Positions 45,819 to 55,272 of a DNA stretch of 64,000 nt are shown piece after piece (the stretch's first letter is position 1; every line of letters starts with the position of its first letter). This stretch comes from JAZGGS01 sp963714405. Its GTDB lineage: Bacteria > Bacteroidota > Ignavibacteria > Ignavibacteriales > Ignavibacteriaceae. The notes beneath the pieces were generated by a model. It did not search any database. It worked only from the letters and a program-made list of their open reading frames with translations, and was not told the origin of the DNA. The position numbers and the translations under genes are program-made. The stretch is from assembly GCA_963714405.1 (NCBI GenBank), contig CAVQOH010000002.1, positions 620,001-684,000 of the forward strand, given 5' to 3'.

Positions 45819-45850
45819 AAAAGCCGTTACAAATTATTTGCAACGGCTTT
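45813..45850. terminator. Terminator between convergent genes
   Basis: AAAGCCGTT (45820-45828) pairs with AACGGCTTT (45842-45850), with inner CAAA/TTTG pairing. The T-tract is strong on the minus strand (A-run 45817-45822), so it mainly ends the lectin gene at 45872, and it follows the plus-strand barrel gene directly. Confidence 0.88.
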
Positions 45851-45871
45851 GTAACTCAATTATGGCTGAAT

Positions 45872-46231
45872 TTATTCTGTGTGCGCAAGCCAGTAACCTG
45901 AAATGCCATAAAGTTTTGTTTCTGCCCAGGTTGAAATTTGAATTGTGAAACCATCTCTTGTAACAGTTAGTGCTTTAACGCTGTAACGCACATTAGTTTT
46001 AGATTCTGCATCTAATTTATTAACACTTAAAATTACATCCGGTGTGGTCTCAAATGGTTTTAAAAATGGAACGCTGATAACAACAGACCTTTCACCCTGG
46101 TTTTCATGCAAAGTATAACTAGGTGTAGAGGTACTGTTTGCTTTCCATGTTCCGCTTAATACCTGAACCTGGCTCAATGCAGCAGCTGAAATTCCAACCA
46201 CTAAGAGCAACGTTAAAAAAATTTTATTCAT
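45872..46231 (-). CDS. Secreted H-type lectin domain protein
   Basis: 119 residues. A signal peptide ends ALSQ (about residue 21). The remainder fits the H-type lectin (H_lectin, Helix pomatia agglutinin) fold: VPFLKPFETTPDVILSVNKLD, then the strand YSVKALTVTRDGFTI, WAETKLYG and the final YWLAH. The family binds N-acetylgalactosamine-type sugars. A strong AGGAGG precedes the ATG. Exported as a very small single-domain protein; ligand and purpose unknown. Confidence 0.8.
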   Translation of the reverse strand: MNKIFLTLLLVVGISAAALSQVQVLSGTWKANSTSTPSYTLHENQGERSVVISVPFLKPFETTPDVILSVNKLDAESKTNVRYSVKALTVTRDGFTIQISTWAETKLYGISGYWLAHTE

Positions 46232-46322
46232 ATGAACCTCCTATTTTTTATGAGTGTTGTTATGTAAAATAGCATCTTACTTTCTGATTTACAAGTGAAA
46301 CGCTAATCTGTTTGGATTGATT

Positions 46323-46688
46323 TTATTTGATATTTGTTAAGTTTTTATCCATTTCATCTTCGGTTATTTCTAAATGGCTGGCAGTAAATTTCACTGAAAG
46401 ATTGTTATTTAACCAGATAATTTGCGGTGACTGATGAATTACGCCCAATTCCTTTGCAATATGATTAGAAAGCTGTTTTTGATCTATCACATTTATTCTA
46501 GAAATTTTAATATTGATTTCCATTTTTAGCTTTTCAGCCCAACTGTGAATAACATTTTCAGCATATAAACTTGTGCCGCAAATCGGGCTATACTTAAATA
46601 TGATAAGTTCATTACCTGCAGAAGCTTTCTCTTTAAACTGCTCCCAGCTTGTAATACTTTCTAATTCCTCAATCTTCATATTAAACAT
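46323..46688 (-). CDS. ytxJ: Bacillithiol-system YtxJ (BrxC-like) thioredoxin-fold protein
   Basis: 121 residues (or 118 from the ATG at 46679). It is the YtxJ family: the IFKYSPICGTSLYAENVI active site has the single Cys in position and the cis-proline loop VIHQSPQIIWL is diagnostic. YtxJ/BrxC acts in de-bacillithiolation of proteins and so implies a bacillithiol-using organism. The start overlaps the stop of the YjbR-like gene upstream by eight bases, suggesting coupled translation. Confidence 0.85.
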   Translation of the reverse strand: MFNMKIEELESITSWEQFKEKASAGNELIIFKYSPICGTSLYAENVIHSWAEKLKMEINIKISRINVIDQKQLSNHIAKELGVIHQSPQIIWLNNNLSVKFTASHLEITEDEMDKNLTNIK

Positions 46689-47037
46689 TTTTTAATTTTT
46701 CCCTATCTGATTTTTTAAGACCACTTACAATTAAATCATAAGATTTATCAATCCACTCAAGTATTTTTTTTGAAGGAATTGAGCCATCTATTATTACTGT
46801 ATTCCAATGATTTTTATTCATGTGATAGCCCGGAATAACTGATTCATATCTCTCTCTTAAATCAATGGTTTTTTCAGGCTCGCATTTTATGTTTATTTGC
46901 AATGGTATTTTTTCCAATGAAACGAGCAAAAATATCTTATTCATCACTTTGAAGACCAGCGTATCTTCATCAAATGGAAAATCAGCTGTTACACCTTTTT
47001 TGTTAAGGCAGTATTCACGAAGCTGTTCAACATTCAT
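46681..47037 (-). CDS. MmcQ/YjbR family protein
   Basis: 118 residues, standard length. Features are the N-terminal EQLREYCLNKKGVTADFPFDEDTLVFKV, central INIKCEPEKTIDLR and C-terminal YHMNKNHWNTVIIDG, all typical of the YjbR/CyaY-like fold. Often called DNA-binding, but the biochemical role is unclear. Co-transcribed with ytxJ. Confidence 0.87.
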   Translation of the reverse strand: MNVEQLREYCLNKKGVTADFPFDEDTLVFKVMNKIFLLVSLEKIPLQINIKCEPEKTIDLRERYESVIPGYHMNKNHWNTVIIDGSIPSKKILEWIDKSYDLIVSGLKKSDREKLKNV

Positions 47038-47203
47038 TTACCTGCTCACAATATTTTTTTTAATAGAATGAATAAAAAATAATCAATATCAGATTAATAG
47101 GCAGAAAAATTACAACTTACTGATGGATTACGCAGAATTTATTTGTTCGGGTTTACACAATCTTTTTCTTATCTTATTTTGAAGTTTAAAATAATCGGTT
47201 TGT

Positions 47204-48046
47204 ATGATAGCATACCATAATAACAAGTTTCTACCTTATTATAAAGTATTCGTTACTCCATTTGATCGTGGTTTTCTTTTTGCAGATGGAGTTTATGAAA
47301 CAATCAGAACTTACAATGGTAAGTTATTTAAATATGATGAGCACTTAAAAAGATTGATATATAGTTTAAAAGAAATAAACTTAACATATAACAAGTTGGA
47401 AACACTTGAAAATATAATTTATAAATTGATTGATAAAAATAATATAAATAAAGATGCTCTTATTTACCTTCAAATAACAAGGGGTTCATCAATACCACGC
47501 ACTCATTACTTTCCAGCTAAAAAAATAAAGCCAACTATATTTATAACTGCAACCAGATTAAAGACAAACCTAAATGAACAGCGCAGGGGAATAAAGACTA
47601 TTTTACAAGAAGATATTCGATGGACGAGATGTGATATAAAATCAATTTCCTTGCTACCCGTTGTTTTGGCAAATCAAAAAGCGAAAGAACTTGGTGCGGA
47701 AGAGGCAATATTCGTTAGGAATGGATTGATTACAGAAGGATCCCATACAAATTTTTTTGCTGTTAAAAATAACTCCCTTTACACGGCTCCCTCTTCAAAT
47801 CTTATTCTGTCTGGCATTACCCGTAAAGAAGTAATAAAAATTGCGAAAAAACAAAACATTATAGTTAAAGAAAGATATATTAAATCAAATGAGCTTAAAA
47901 CATTTAAGGAGTTTTTCATCACAAGCACCACAAAAGAGGTTACCCCTGTTGTGCAAATTGATGATTGGATAGTTAATAAAAAAAAGATTGGTGATGTTAC
48001 TTTAATGCTGCAGAACACATTCAGAAAAATTACCAGGAATAATTAA
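47204..48046 (+). CDS. Class IV aminotransferase (D-amino acid aminotransferase-like)
   Basis: 280 residues, usual size. FDRGFLFADGVYETIR (20-35) and the pyridoxal phosphate lysine Lys146 in CDIKSISLLPVV fit the D-alanine aminotransferase/branched-chain aminotransferase fold. EGSHTNFF and FFITSTTKEVTPV are also present. It may supply D-glutamate or D-alanine for the cell wall, or act as aminodeoxychorismate lyase; the sequence alone does not decide. The polB gene follows after six bases. Confidence 0.83.
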   Translation: MIAYHNNKFLPYYKVFVTPFDRGFLFADGVYETIRTYNGKLFKYDEHLKRLIYSLKEINLTYNKLETLENIIYKLIDKNNINKDALIYLQITRGSSIPRTHYFPAKKIKPTIFITATRLKTNLNEQRRGIKTILQEDIRWTRCDIKSISLLPVVLANQKAKELGAEEAIFVRNGLITEGSHTNFFAVKNNSLYTAPSSNLILSGITRKEVIKIAKKQNIIVKERYIKSNELKTFKEFFITSTTKEVTPVVQIDDWIVNKKKIGDVTLMLQNTFRKITRNN

Positions 48047-48052
48047 ACTGAG

Positions 48053-50371
48053 ATGAATCAGAAAGTTGAATATACTGCTGAAGTTTTTATTCTTACCGGT
48101 GAATGGATGGATGTTAAGGGAAAGAATATTCTGAAGTTCATTGGTACATCAGAAAAAAATGGTCCGGTTGAAATAAACATTACAAATAACCCGATTTTTT
48201 TCATAAAAAGAAATTCGGATACATCATTTCTTAAGATTTCCAATAAGAGAAAAGAAGTTGCACTTAAAAACTTTGACGGCCAGGATGTAGATGCTCTTTA
48301 CTTCAATACAGAAAATGATTTAAGATCAGCAGCCGAAGAGCTTGAAAACAAAGGCGTAGGTTGTTATGAATCTGATATAAATCCTGCAAGAAGATATTTA
48401 ATGGAGAGATTTATTAATGCTCAGGTGAAAATAACAGGGAATGCAAATAAAAAGGAAAATCTTTTAATCTTTTATAATCCTCACGTAGAGCCGGCAGAAG
48501 TTAACCCTAAGTTCATAACTGCTTCAATTGATATTGAAACAGGAAAAAACAATACATTATTATACTCAATTGCTGTTCATCTTTCAGGTAAGCTGGGTGA
48601 AAAACAAATAGTATTTATTCAATCGGAAAAACTGGAGGATCTGCCTAAACATATTTACCAGTTTAATAATGAAAAAGCACTGCTTCAAAACTTTGTAAAC
48701 TGGTTTAACAAAACTGATCCGGATGTAATTATTGGATGGCATGTAATAGGTTTTGATTTGATGTTTCTTGAGAACAAATGTAACGAGTATCAAATTCCAT
48801 TCAACATAGCAAGGGGTAACGGGAGAGTATCATTAAGAAGCCGTAAACCTCGAGGCTATTTTGCATCAATTAGTGGAAGAGTCGTAATTGATGGTCCACC
48901 GGCATTGCGTTCATCGTTTTTTACTTTTGAAGATTACCGCCTTGAAACAGTTGCACAGGAACTACTAGCAGAAGGAAAATCAATTACACCTGATCAAAAC
49001 AAAGTTGAAGAGATTGAACGGCTCTACGTTGAAGATAAGGCTGCACTGGCTGAATACAATCTTAAAGATGCTGAACTTGTTACCAGTATTTTCAGAAAAT
49101 CAGGGCTAATAGAATTATCAGTACGCCGCGCACAGCTTTCCGGTATGTTGATGGATGAACTCGGATTGATGACAGCAGCCTTTGATCATTTTTATTTACC
49201 AAGACTTCATCGTGCCGGATACGTTGCACCAAATGTAAAAGATATTAATGCTGCTGAACATGCTGCGGGTGGATATGTAATGGAACCAAAACCCGGTATT
49301 TACAGTGATGTTGTTGTGCTCGATTTTAAAAGCTTATATCCAACTATAATTCAAACTTTTAAAATAGACCCGCTTGCGCGAATTCTTTCTGACATTCAAA
49401 CGGTTGAAACTTTAAACGGTTATAAGTTTTCATCAAAAGAAAATATCCTCCCTGGTTTTATTGATGACTTAATGGAGCACCGAGTAGTTGCAAAAATGAA
49501 AAACGATAAGCAGCTATCGCAGGCAATAAAAATTTTAATGAACAGTTTTTATGGAGTTATGGGTTCAGTAGGCTGCAGGTTTTATCATCAGCATTTACCA
49601 ACAGCTATAACAGGAACTGGACAGAGGCTTTTACTTGGCAGCAAAGATTACCTTAAAGAAATTGGATACGAAGTTGTTTATGGAGATACAGATTCTCTTT
49701 TTATAAAGTTAAAAAAGGGAGAGGGTGAACTTGCTGATCTAAAAGGAGCAAAAATTGCAGATGATCTTAATACTTATTGGAAAGAAAAAATATCTGCTGA
49801 TTATGGACTAACTTCACACCTGGAAATTGAATTTGAAAAATATTACAAAAAGTTTATCATCACTCCTGCGCGCGGAAGCGAAACGGGTGCAAAAAAAAGG
49901 TATGCAGGGCTTATTGTCGAAAACGGCAATGAAAAAATAGAATTTGTTGGGTTAGAATTTGTTCGTTCTGATTGGACACGGCTTGCTAAAGAATTCCAGG
50001 TTGATCTTTATACAAAAGTCTTTAATGAAGAAAATGTTGAAGAATGGATATGTGAAATTGTTAAAAAAGTTAAATCTGGTGATTACGATGATAAACTTAT
50101 CTATAGAAAAAGATTAAGAAAAGATGTTGAAGATTATACAAAAAACATTCCGCAGCATGTTAAAGCTGCACGTCTTTTACCCGAATCCGTTGGAACTGTT
50201 TATTATGTTATTACCAAACGCGGGCCCATTCCTATAGAGTTAAAACATAATGATATAGATTACGATCATTACATTCAAAAGCAATTAAAACCAATTGCAG
50301 ACTCTGTTCTTTTACTTCTGAATAAGTCATTCGATTCAATTGTACAATCCGATCAACTTAGCTTTTTTTAA
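48053..50371 (+). CDS. polB: DNA polymerase II (family B)
   Basis: 772 residues, close to E. coli Pol II (783). The exonuclease Exo I motif is SIDIET (158-163), Exo II is WHVIGFDLMFLENK. Polymerase motif A is LDFKSLYPTII near 423 and motif C is YGDTDS near 543. A repair/translesion polymerase. Its presence next to an aminotransferase is probably just shared transcription (six-base gap). All catalytic aspartates visible, so it should be active. Confidence 0.94.
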   Translation: MNQKVEYTAEVFILTGEWMDVKGKNILKFIGTSEKNGPVEINITNNPIFFIKRNSDTSFLKISNKRKEVALKNFDGQDVDALYFNTENDLRSAAEELENKGVGCYESDINPARRYLMERFINAQVKITGNANKKENLLIFYNPHVEPAEVNPKFITASIDIETGKNNTLLYSIAVHLSGKLGEKQIVFIQSEKLEDLPKHIYQFNNEKALLQNFVNWFNKTDPDVIIGWHVIGFDLMFLENKCNEYQIPFNIARGNGRVSLRSRKPRGYFASISGRVVIDGPPALRSSFFTFEDYRLETVAQELLAEGKSITPDQNKVEEIERLYVEDKAALAEYNLKDAELVTSIFRKSGLIELSVRRAQLSGMLMDELGLMTAAFDHFYLPRLHRAGYVAPNVKDINAAEHAAGGYVMEPKPGIYSDVVVLDFKSLYPTIIQTFKIDPLARILSDIQTVETLNGYKFSSKENILPGFIDDLMEHRVVAKMKNDKQLSQAIKILMNSFYGVMGSVGCRFYHQHLPTAITGTGQRLLLGSKDYLKEIGYEVVYGDTDSLFIKLKKGEGELADLKGAKIADDLNTYWKEKISADYGLTSHLEIEFEKYYKKFIITPARGSETGAKKRYAGLIVENGNEKIEFVGLEFVRSDWTRLAKEFQVDLYTKVFNEENVEEWICEIVKKVKSGDYDDKLIYRKRLRKDVEDYTKNIPQHVKAARLLPESVGTVYYVITKRGPIPIELKHNDIDYDHYIQKQLKPIADSVLLLLNKSFDSIVQSDQLSFF

Positions 50372-50372
50372 A

Positions 50373-50398
50373 TCTTTGCTCCTTATGTAAAGCAAAGA
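50373..50398 (+). terminator. Hairpin after polB
   Basis: TCTTTGCT (50373-50380) pairs with AGCAAAGA (50391-50398) directly after the stop, followed by only a short T stretch. Weak terminator candidate. Confidence 0.4.
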
Positions 50399-50463
50399 AT
50401 TTCTTGCACGTTTCCAAAAATTTTTTATCTTATGGTTTCACTTCAAATAATTAAGGGCAAATA

Positions 50464-51864
50464 TTGGAAATTCAGTTCATCGGCGGTGCAAGAACGGTAA
50501 CCGGCTCACAGCATTTATTATTTGTTAACGGGAAAAAAATTCTTCTAGAGTGCGGGCTCTTCCAGGGAAAAAGAAAAGATACTTACGAAAAAAATAAAAA
50601 CTTTTTTTTCAATCCTTCAGAAATTGATGCGATGATACTATCGCACGCCCACATAGATCATAGTGGTAATATTCCAAATCTAACAGCTAGTGGTTTTAGA
50701 GGAAACATATATGCAACCAATGCAACTGTAGAACTTTGCCAGATAATGCTAAGAGATTCTGCCTATTTACAAGAGCGGGATGTTGAATGGGTTAACAAAA
50801 GAAAAGCTAAAAAGAAGCAGGCACTAGTAGAACCACTTTACACAATGGATGATGTTGAATTAGCCATGAATCATTTTGTGGGAATGCAATACAACAGATC
50901 TTTTGAATTGTTTCCCGGTATTAATGTTACCTTTCAGGATGCTGGGCATATTCTTGGCTCTGCATCTGTTTTACTTGAGATTGAGGAAAAAAATGGGAAG
51001 AAAATAAGATTAGGTTTTACAGGGGATATTGGAAGGCCGGAAATGCCTGTAATTCGTATGCCGGATGTTTTGCGGGACCTTGATGCGATAATTATGGAAA
51101 GCACTTACGGTAACCGTCTACACACTCCATCAGAAGATGCTGAAGAGGAACTTGCTGAAGTAATAAGAGATTGCTGCAAATCAGGAGGGAAAATTATTAT
51201 TCCAGCATTTGCTGTAGGAAGAACACAACTACTTGTTTATATGCTTCATAAATTATTTGATCAGGGTAGAATACCACAAGTGCCAATTTATGTTGATAGC
51301 CCAATGGCAGTTAATGCTACGGGTGTTTTCAGAAATCATCCTGAATGTCTTGATAGAGAAGCACACAGGGTTTTTCTGGATGAAGGAGATGATCCGTTTG
51401 GTTTTACAAGGTTGACATATATACGCTCAGTTGATGGCTCGAAAGCATTAAATACAGCAACTGAAACTTCTATAATTATTTCAGCTTCAGGTATGTGCGA
51501 AGGCGGAAGAATTCTTCATCACTTAAAAAACAATATTGGTAATCCGAACACACTGGTTTTATTTGTAGGATACGCTGCAGGACACACTTTAGCACGCAGG
51601 TTAATGGAAGGTAAAAAAGAAGTTAATATTTTTGGTGAAAGTTATAAAATTCGTTGTAAAATTAAAACAATGGATTATTTCAGCGGTCACGCAGATCAAA
51701 GAGAATTAATTGATTATTTGCGTCTAAATCCAAAAGAAAAACTAAAAAACATCTTTCTAGTACACGGCGAAGAAGAGCAATCTTTAGTATTAAGGGAAAA
51801 ATTAGTCTCAAAAGGCTATAGGAACGTGCATTTTCCAGTTCCGGGAGAAAAATTTGAGATTTGA
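50464..51864 (+). CDS. Beta-CASP metallo-beta-lactamase-fold nuclease
   Basis: 466 residues. The metal motif is SHAHIDHSGN (60-69), and EIEE...GFTGDIG with later ESTYGNR and SGHADQREL are the other metal/motif regions. The beta-CASP insert contains the GRTQLLVYMLHKL helix, and FVGYAAGHTLAR lies in the return. This is the archaeal/bacterial CPSF73-like RNA nuclease family (RNase J/Ysh1 relatives), acting on RNA ends in the cytoplasm. It starts at TTG with AAGGGC before it; no in-frame ATG fits the family start better. Ends in TGA. Confidence 0.9.
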   Translation: MEIQFIGGARTVTGSQHLLFVNGKKILLECGLFQGKRKDTYEKNKNFFFNPSEIDAMILSHAHIDHSGNIPNLTASGFRGNIYATNATVELCQIMLRDSAYLQERDVEWVNKRKAKKKQALVEPLYTMDDVELAMNHFVGMQYNRSFELFPGINVTFQDAGHILGSASVLLEIEEKNGKKIRLGFTGDIGRPEMPVIRMPDVLRDLDAIIMESTYGNRLHTPSEDAEEELAEVIRDCCKSGGKIIIPAFAVGRTQLLVYMLHKLFDQGRIPQVPIYVDSPMAVNATGVFRNHPECLDREAHRVFLDEGDDPFGFTRLTYIRSVDGSKALNTATETSIIISASGMCEGGRILHHLKNNIGNPNTLVLFVGYAAGHTLARRLMEGKKEVNIFGESYKIRCKIKTMDYFSGHADQRELIDYLRLNPKEKLKNIFLVHGEEEQSLVLREKLVSKGYRNVHFPVPGEKFEI

Positions 51865-52015
51865 GCGCAAAAAGGGAATCTTTTTTTACTTCCCTTCATC
51901 TAATAATATTATTATATTCGCCGGATTATTTTATGGCGGTTTTCAAATTCTGCTCGTCAGAAGATAACCCGATAGTTAACCAAATCTATAACCTATTTTA
52001 AGGAGTGCTGCCACT

Positions 52016-52876
52016 TTGAAGATAACAAAGCAATTTACCAACCGCGAAAGTAAATCACTAGATCAGTATCTTCAGGAAATTGGAAAGGTAGATCTTTTAA
52101 CCCCCGATCAGGAAATTGATTTAGCAATAAAAATTAAAAAGGGTGATAAGCTTGCCCAGGAAAATTTAATTAAGGCTAATTTAAGATTTGTGGTTTCGGT
52201 TGCAAAACAGTTTCAGAACCAGGGTCTTTCTCTTGGTGATTTAATTAATGAAGGTAACATAGGTTTAATTAAAGCTGCTCAGCGTTTTGATGAAACACGT
52301 GGTTTTAAATTCATCTCGTATGCTGTTTGGTGGGTAAGGCAGTCTATTATGCAGGCAATAGCCGATCAGTCAAGAGTTGTTCGTCTTCCATTAAACCGTG
52401 TTGGAAACCTTACAAAGATTAGTAAGGCTTACAGAGATCTTGAGCAGGAATATGAAAGAAAACCAACTACAGATGAGCTTGCAAAGATACTCGAAATGAC
52501 AGCCGAAGAGGTTGCGTATGCATTACAGATTTCCGGGCGCCATGTTTCTATGGATGCTCCTTTAAAAAGTGGTGATGAAAATAAAAACAGTTTAATGGAT
52601 GTTCTTCCTAATGAACATCAGCCTTTACCCGATAAAGACTTGATGAAAGAATCTTTAAAAAATGAGGTTTCCAATGTTCTTTCTACACTTACAGAAAGAG
52701 AGGCGGAAGTAATTAAACTTTATTTTGGTATTGAAGGAGATCATTCCGCAACACTTGAAGAGATCGGTGAAAGGTTTAACCTTACAAGAGAAAGAGTAAG
52801 ACAGATTAAGGAAAAAGCTTTAAGGAATTTAAGACACTCGAAACGAAGCGGCAGACTTAAGACTTACCTTGGATAA
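52016..52876 (+). CDS. rpoD: Primary RNA polymerase sigma factor (RpoD/SigA)
   Basis: 286 residues, the short N-terminal form of the Bacteroidota/Chlorobi primary sigma factor. Region 1.2 is SLDQYLQEIGKVDLLTPDQE, region 2 LRFVVSVAKQFQNQGL with DLINEGNIGLIKAAQRFDET, region 2.4 FISYAVWWVRQSI, and region 4.2 ERFNLTRERVRQIKEKAL. It starts at TTG with AGGAG ten bases upstream. A clear terminator follows. Directs promoters of the TTTG/TAnnTTTG type in this group. Confidence 0.94.
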   Translation: MKITKQFTNRESKSLDQYLQEIGKVDLLTPDQEIDLAIKIKKGDKLAQENLIKANLRFVVSVAKQFQNQGLSLGDLINEGNIGLIKAAQRFDETRGFKFISYAVWWVRQSIMQAIADQSRVVRLPLNRVGNLTKISKAYRDLEQEYERKPTTDELAKILEMTAEEVAYALQISGRHVSMDAPLKSGDENKNSLMDVLPNEHQPLPDKDLMKESLKNEVSNVLSTLTEREAEVIKLYFGIEGDHSATLEEIGERFNLTRERVRQIKEKALRNLRHSKRSGRLKTYLG

Positions 52877-52895
52877 AAAAATAACAGTTAATTAT

Positions 52896-52924
52896 AAAGC
52901 CCCGGTTATGCCGGGGTTTTTTGT
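52896..52924 (+). terminator. Rho-independent terminator after rpoD
   Basis: CCCCGG (52900-52905) pairs with CCGGGG (52911-52916) around TTATG, extended by A/T pairs, and followed by a T-run. Confidence 0.92.
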
Positions 52925-53091
52925 TTTAAATAACATTTTTGTTTGCCTAATATTCTATTTATTTCCTGTTTTATTAATCTCATAACCCAATTTTGCACAC
53001 TCAAAAAAGAATTAAACCAATCATCACTTTCATTGTGATAATTTCCTTTACTTCAACTTAACTTAACAAACGTAAATCTGCGGAAAACCCT

Positions 53092-55269
53092 ATGAAAAAA
53101 TATTTACTCTTTTTTTTGCTGCCGGTTTTTATTTATCCATCCAACTGGAACGGTGATAAAAAATTAATTCTGAAAAAGATTGACACGGAAATCAAAATTG
53201 ATGGCGTGATTGATAATGTGTGGAGTTCGGCAGATTCTGTTGTAAACTTTTTTCAATTTCAGCCTTATTATAACCAGCCGCCTTCACACAAAACCGTTGC
53301 AAAAGTACTAACTACCGAAGATGCACTCTACTGCATGATGATCTGCTATCAAAGCAAAAAAGATATACTCGCAGTTTCCGGTTCTCTCGATGAATATACA
53401 GGCGATATTATTTCTTTTATGATTGATACGTTTAACGATCAGCAGACTGCGTATAAGTTTGCAGTGAATGCTTCAGGAGTAAGAATGGATTCACGCTTGC
53501 TGGATGATGCAAGAAACCGAGACTACAGCTGGGATGGAATCTGGTTTGCAGATTCCAAAATTTACGACTGGGGTTATGTTGTTGAAATGAAAATTCCTTA
53601 CAAATCAATTAAGTATGAAAAGAATTTAACAGAATGGGGTTTGGATTTTGACCGCTGGATTCCTGCCCAGAATGAAGATCTTTACTGGTGCGAGTACGAA
53701 CAAAATGAAGGGCAGCGGATTTCAAAATTTGGTAAACTAGTATTTGAAAATTTTCAGCCAACTGCGACAGGATTGAATCTTGAGATATATCCGGTTGGTT
53801 TATTAAAAGTTAATTATACCGAAAGCGAAAAATATGCTTTTGATCCGGATGCAGGCCTAGATGTTTTTTACAACCCATCGCAAAAACTAACTTACCAGTT
53901 AACTGTAAATCCCGATTTTGCTCAGATCGAAGCCGATCCTTTTGATTTTAACATTTCGCGTTATGAAAGTTATTTTGATGAGCGAAGACCTTTTTTTACT
54001 GAAGGAAACGAAGTTTTTATGCCTTCGGGAAGACAGCGAAATACTGGTTTTTACAGACCTATGGAACTTTTTTATTCGCGGCGAATAGGAAAGCTTTTAC
54101 CGGATGGAAAAACTGTTCCATTAATTCTGGGCACAAAAGCTTTTGGAAGAGTTGATGACTGGGAGTATGGTGGTTTTGTTGCGATGACTAATAAAGTTAA
54201 TTACAAAGATGATGATGAAGATTTAGTTGAGCCGAGAGCAGTTTTTGGATCAGGCAGAATTAAAAAGCAGGTTTTCGGTAATTCATCAATCGGATTGCTT
54301 TTTGTAGGAAAACAAACCGAAGACAACACCTATGGTGTAATTGATATCGACGGAGCTTTCAGAGAGTCCAACTGGCAGCTTTCCTACCAATTCGCCAGGT
54401 CAATTGAAAATTCAGAAGGCGATTATGCTGGTTCGGCAGGATTGACCTTCTCAACAGAAAAATGGCTTACATATGCACGAACACGCGCTATCGGGAAAAA
54501 CTTTGATGTGCAGCAGGTTGGTTTTGTTCCATGGCAAGGAACGTTTGAATTTGTTTCTATCAACGGACCAATCTGGTATTATGATAAGGGTTATATAAGA
54601 CAAATGCTGATGTACACGGGTCCAATCATTTATTATGAAGATGCCGACCTTTTTACGGATTACGGATGGCTGTTTGGATTTAATATGAATTTTAGGGATA
54701 ACTGGGGATACGAAATAAATCTTTCATATTCAAAAAGTAAGGATGAAGGGATTGAATACAATTCTTATGAAGCAACATTAAGTTCGTGGTATAACATTTC
54801 TCCAAAGTGGGATGGAAATCTTTACGGTGGCTATACAAGAACATATAATTTTTCAAGAGAATATCTTGCATACTATTCCTGGGTTGGTTCATACATAAAC
54901 TGGAGAGCATTCGATTTTCTTGAACTCGGCACATCCTACGATATGTTTATAGAAGGCAATCCTGCGGGTGAAATTGAAGATATAACATACAACGCCCGCC
55001 CTTTCATTTCATTAAAACCAGTTAATGATCTTAACATAAGAGTTTATGTTGATAATGTTTATTCAGCGGAATCAGACAGACTTGAAAGTATGATTGTGGG
55101 AATGTTGTTTTCCTGGAATTTTCTCCCGAAGAGCTGGGTTTATTTTGCGTTTAATGATTTCCGGGATAGAAGCGACAGGTTTGATTCGATGGGTAACCTC
55201 CTTCCGAACAAGTTACACGTTACAAACAGGGCTTCCGTGTTGAAATTAAAATATCTTTATTATTTTTAA
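53092..55269 (+). CDS. DUF5916 domain protein with CBM9-like N-terminus
   Basis: 725 residues. A signal peptide of about 16 residues, then a CBM9-like beta sandwich (LKKIDTEIKIDGVIDNVWSSAD to about 215), then the DUF5916 region with NPDFAQIEADP and SRYESYFDERRPFFTEG, and outer-membrane-barrel-like strands to the final Phe. Such proteins are predicted outer-membrane barrels with an extracellular or periplasmic carbohydrate-binding-like head. Role unknown. Its stop is three bases from the convergent TraB gene stop. Confidence 0.87.
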   Translation: MKKYLLFFLLPVFIYPSNWNGDKKLILKKIDTEIKIDGVIDNVWSSADSVVNFFQFQPYYNQPPSHKTVAKVLTTEDALYCMMICYQSKKDILAVSGSLDEYTGDIISFMIDTFNDQQTAYKFAVNASGVRMDSRLLDDARNRDYSWDGIWFADSKIYDWGYVVEMKIPYKSIKYEKNLTEWGLDFDRWIPAQNEDLYWCEYEQNEGQRISKFGKLVFENFQPTATGLNLEIYPVGLLKVNYTESEKYAFDPDAGLDVFYNPSQKLTYQLTVNPDFAQIEADPFDFNISRYESYFDERRPFFTEGNEVFMPSGRQRNTGFYRPMELFYSRRIGKLLPDGKTVPLILGTKAFGRVDDWEYGGFVAMTNKVNYKDDDEDLVEPRAVFGSGRIKKQVFGNSSIGLLFVGKQTEDNTYGVIDIDGAFRESNWQLSYQFARSIENSEGDYAGSAGLTFSTEKWLTYARTRAIGKNFDVQQVGFVPWQGTFEFVSINGPIWYYDKGYIRQMLMYTGPIIYYEDADLFTDYGWLFGFNMNFRDNWGYEINLSYSKSKDEGIEYNSYEATLSSWYNISPKWDGNLYGGYTRTYNFSREYLAYYSWVGSYINWRAFDFLELGTSYDMFIEGNPAGEIEDITYNARPFISLKPVNDLNIRVYVDNVYSAESDRLESMIVGMLFSWNFLPKSWVYFAFNDFRDRSDRFDSMGNLLPNKLHVTNRASVLKLKYLYYF

Positions 55270-55272
55270 TCA

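Noticed and set aside
51872..51896. AAGGGAA/TTCCCTT hairpin after the beta-CASP gene as a terminator
   Set aside because: The T-run is in the loop, not after the stem, so it is a poor terminator on the plus strand.
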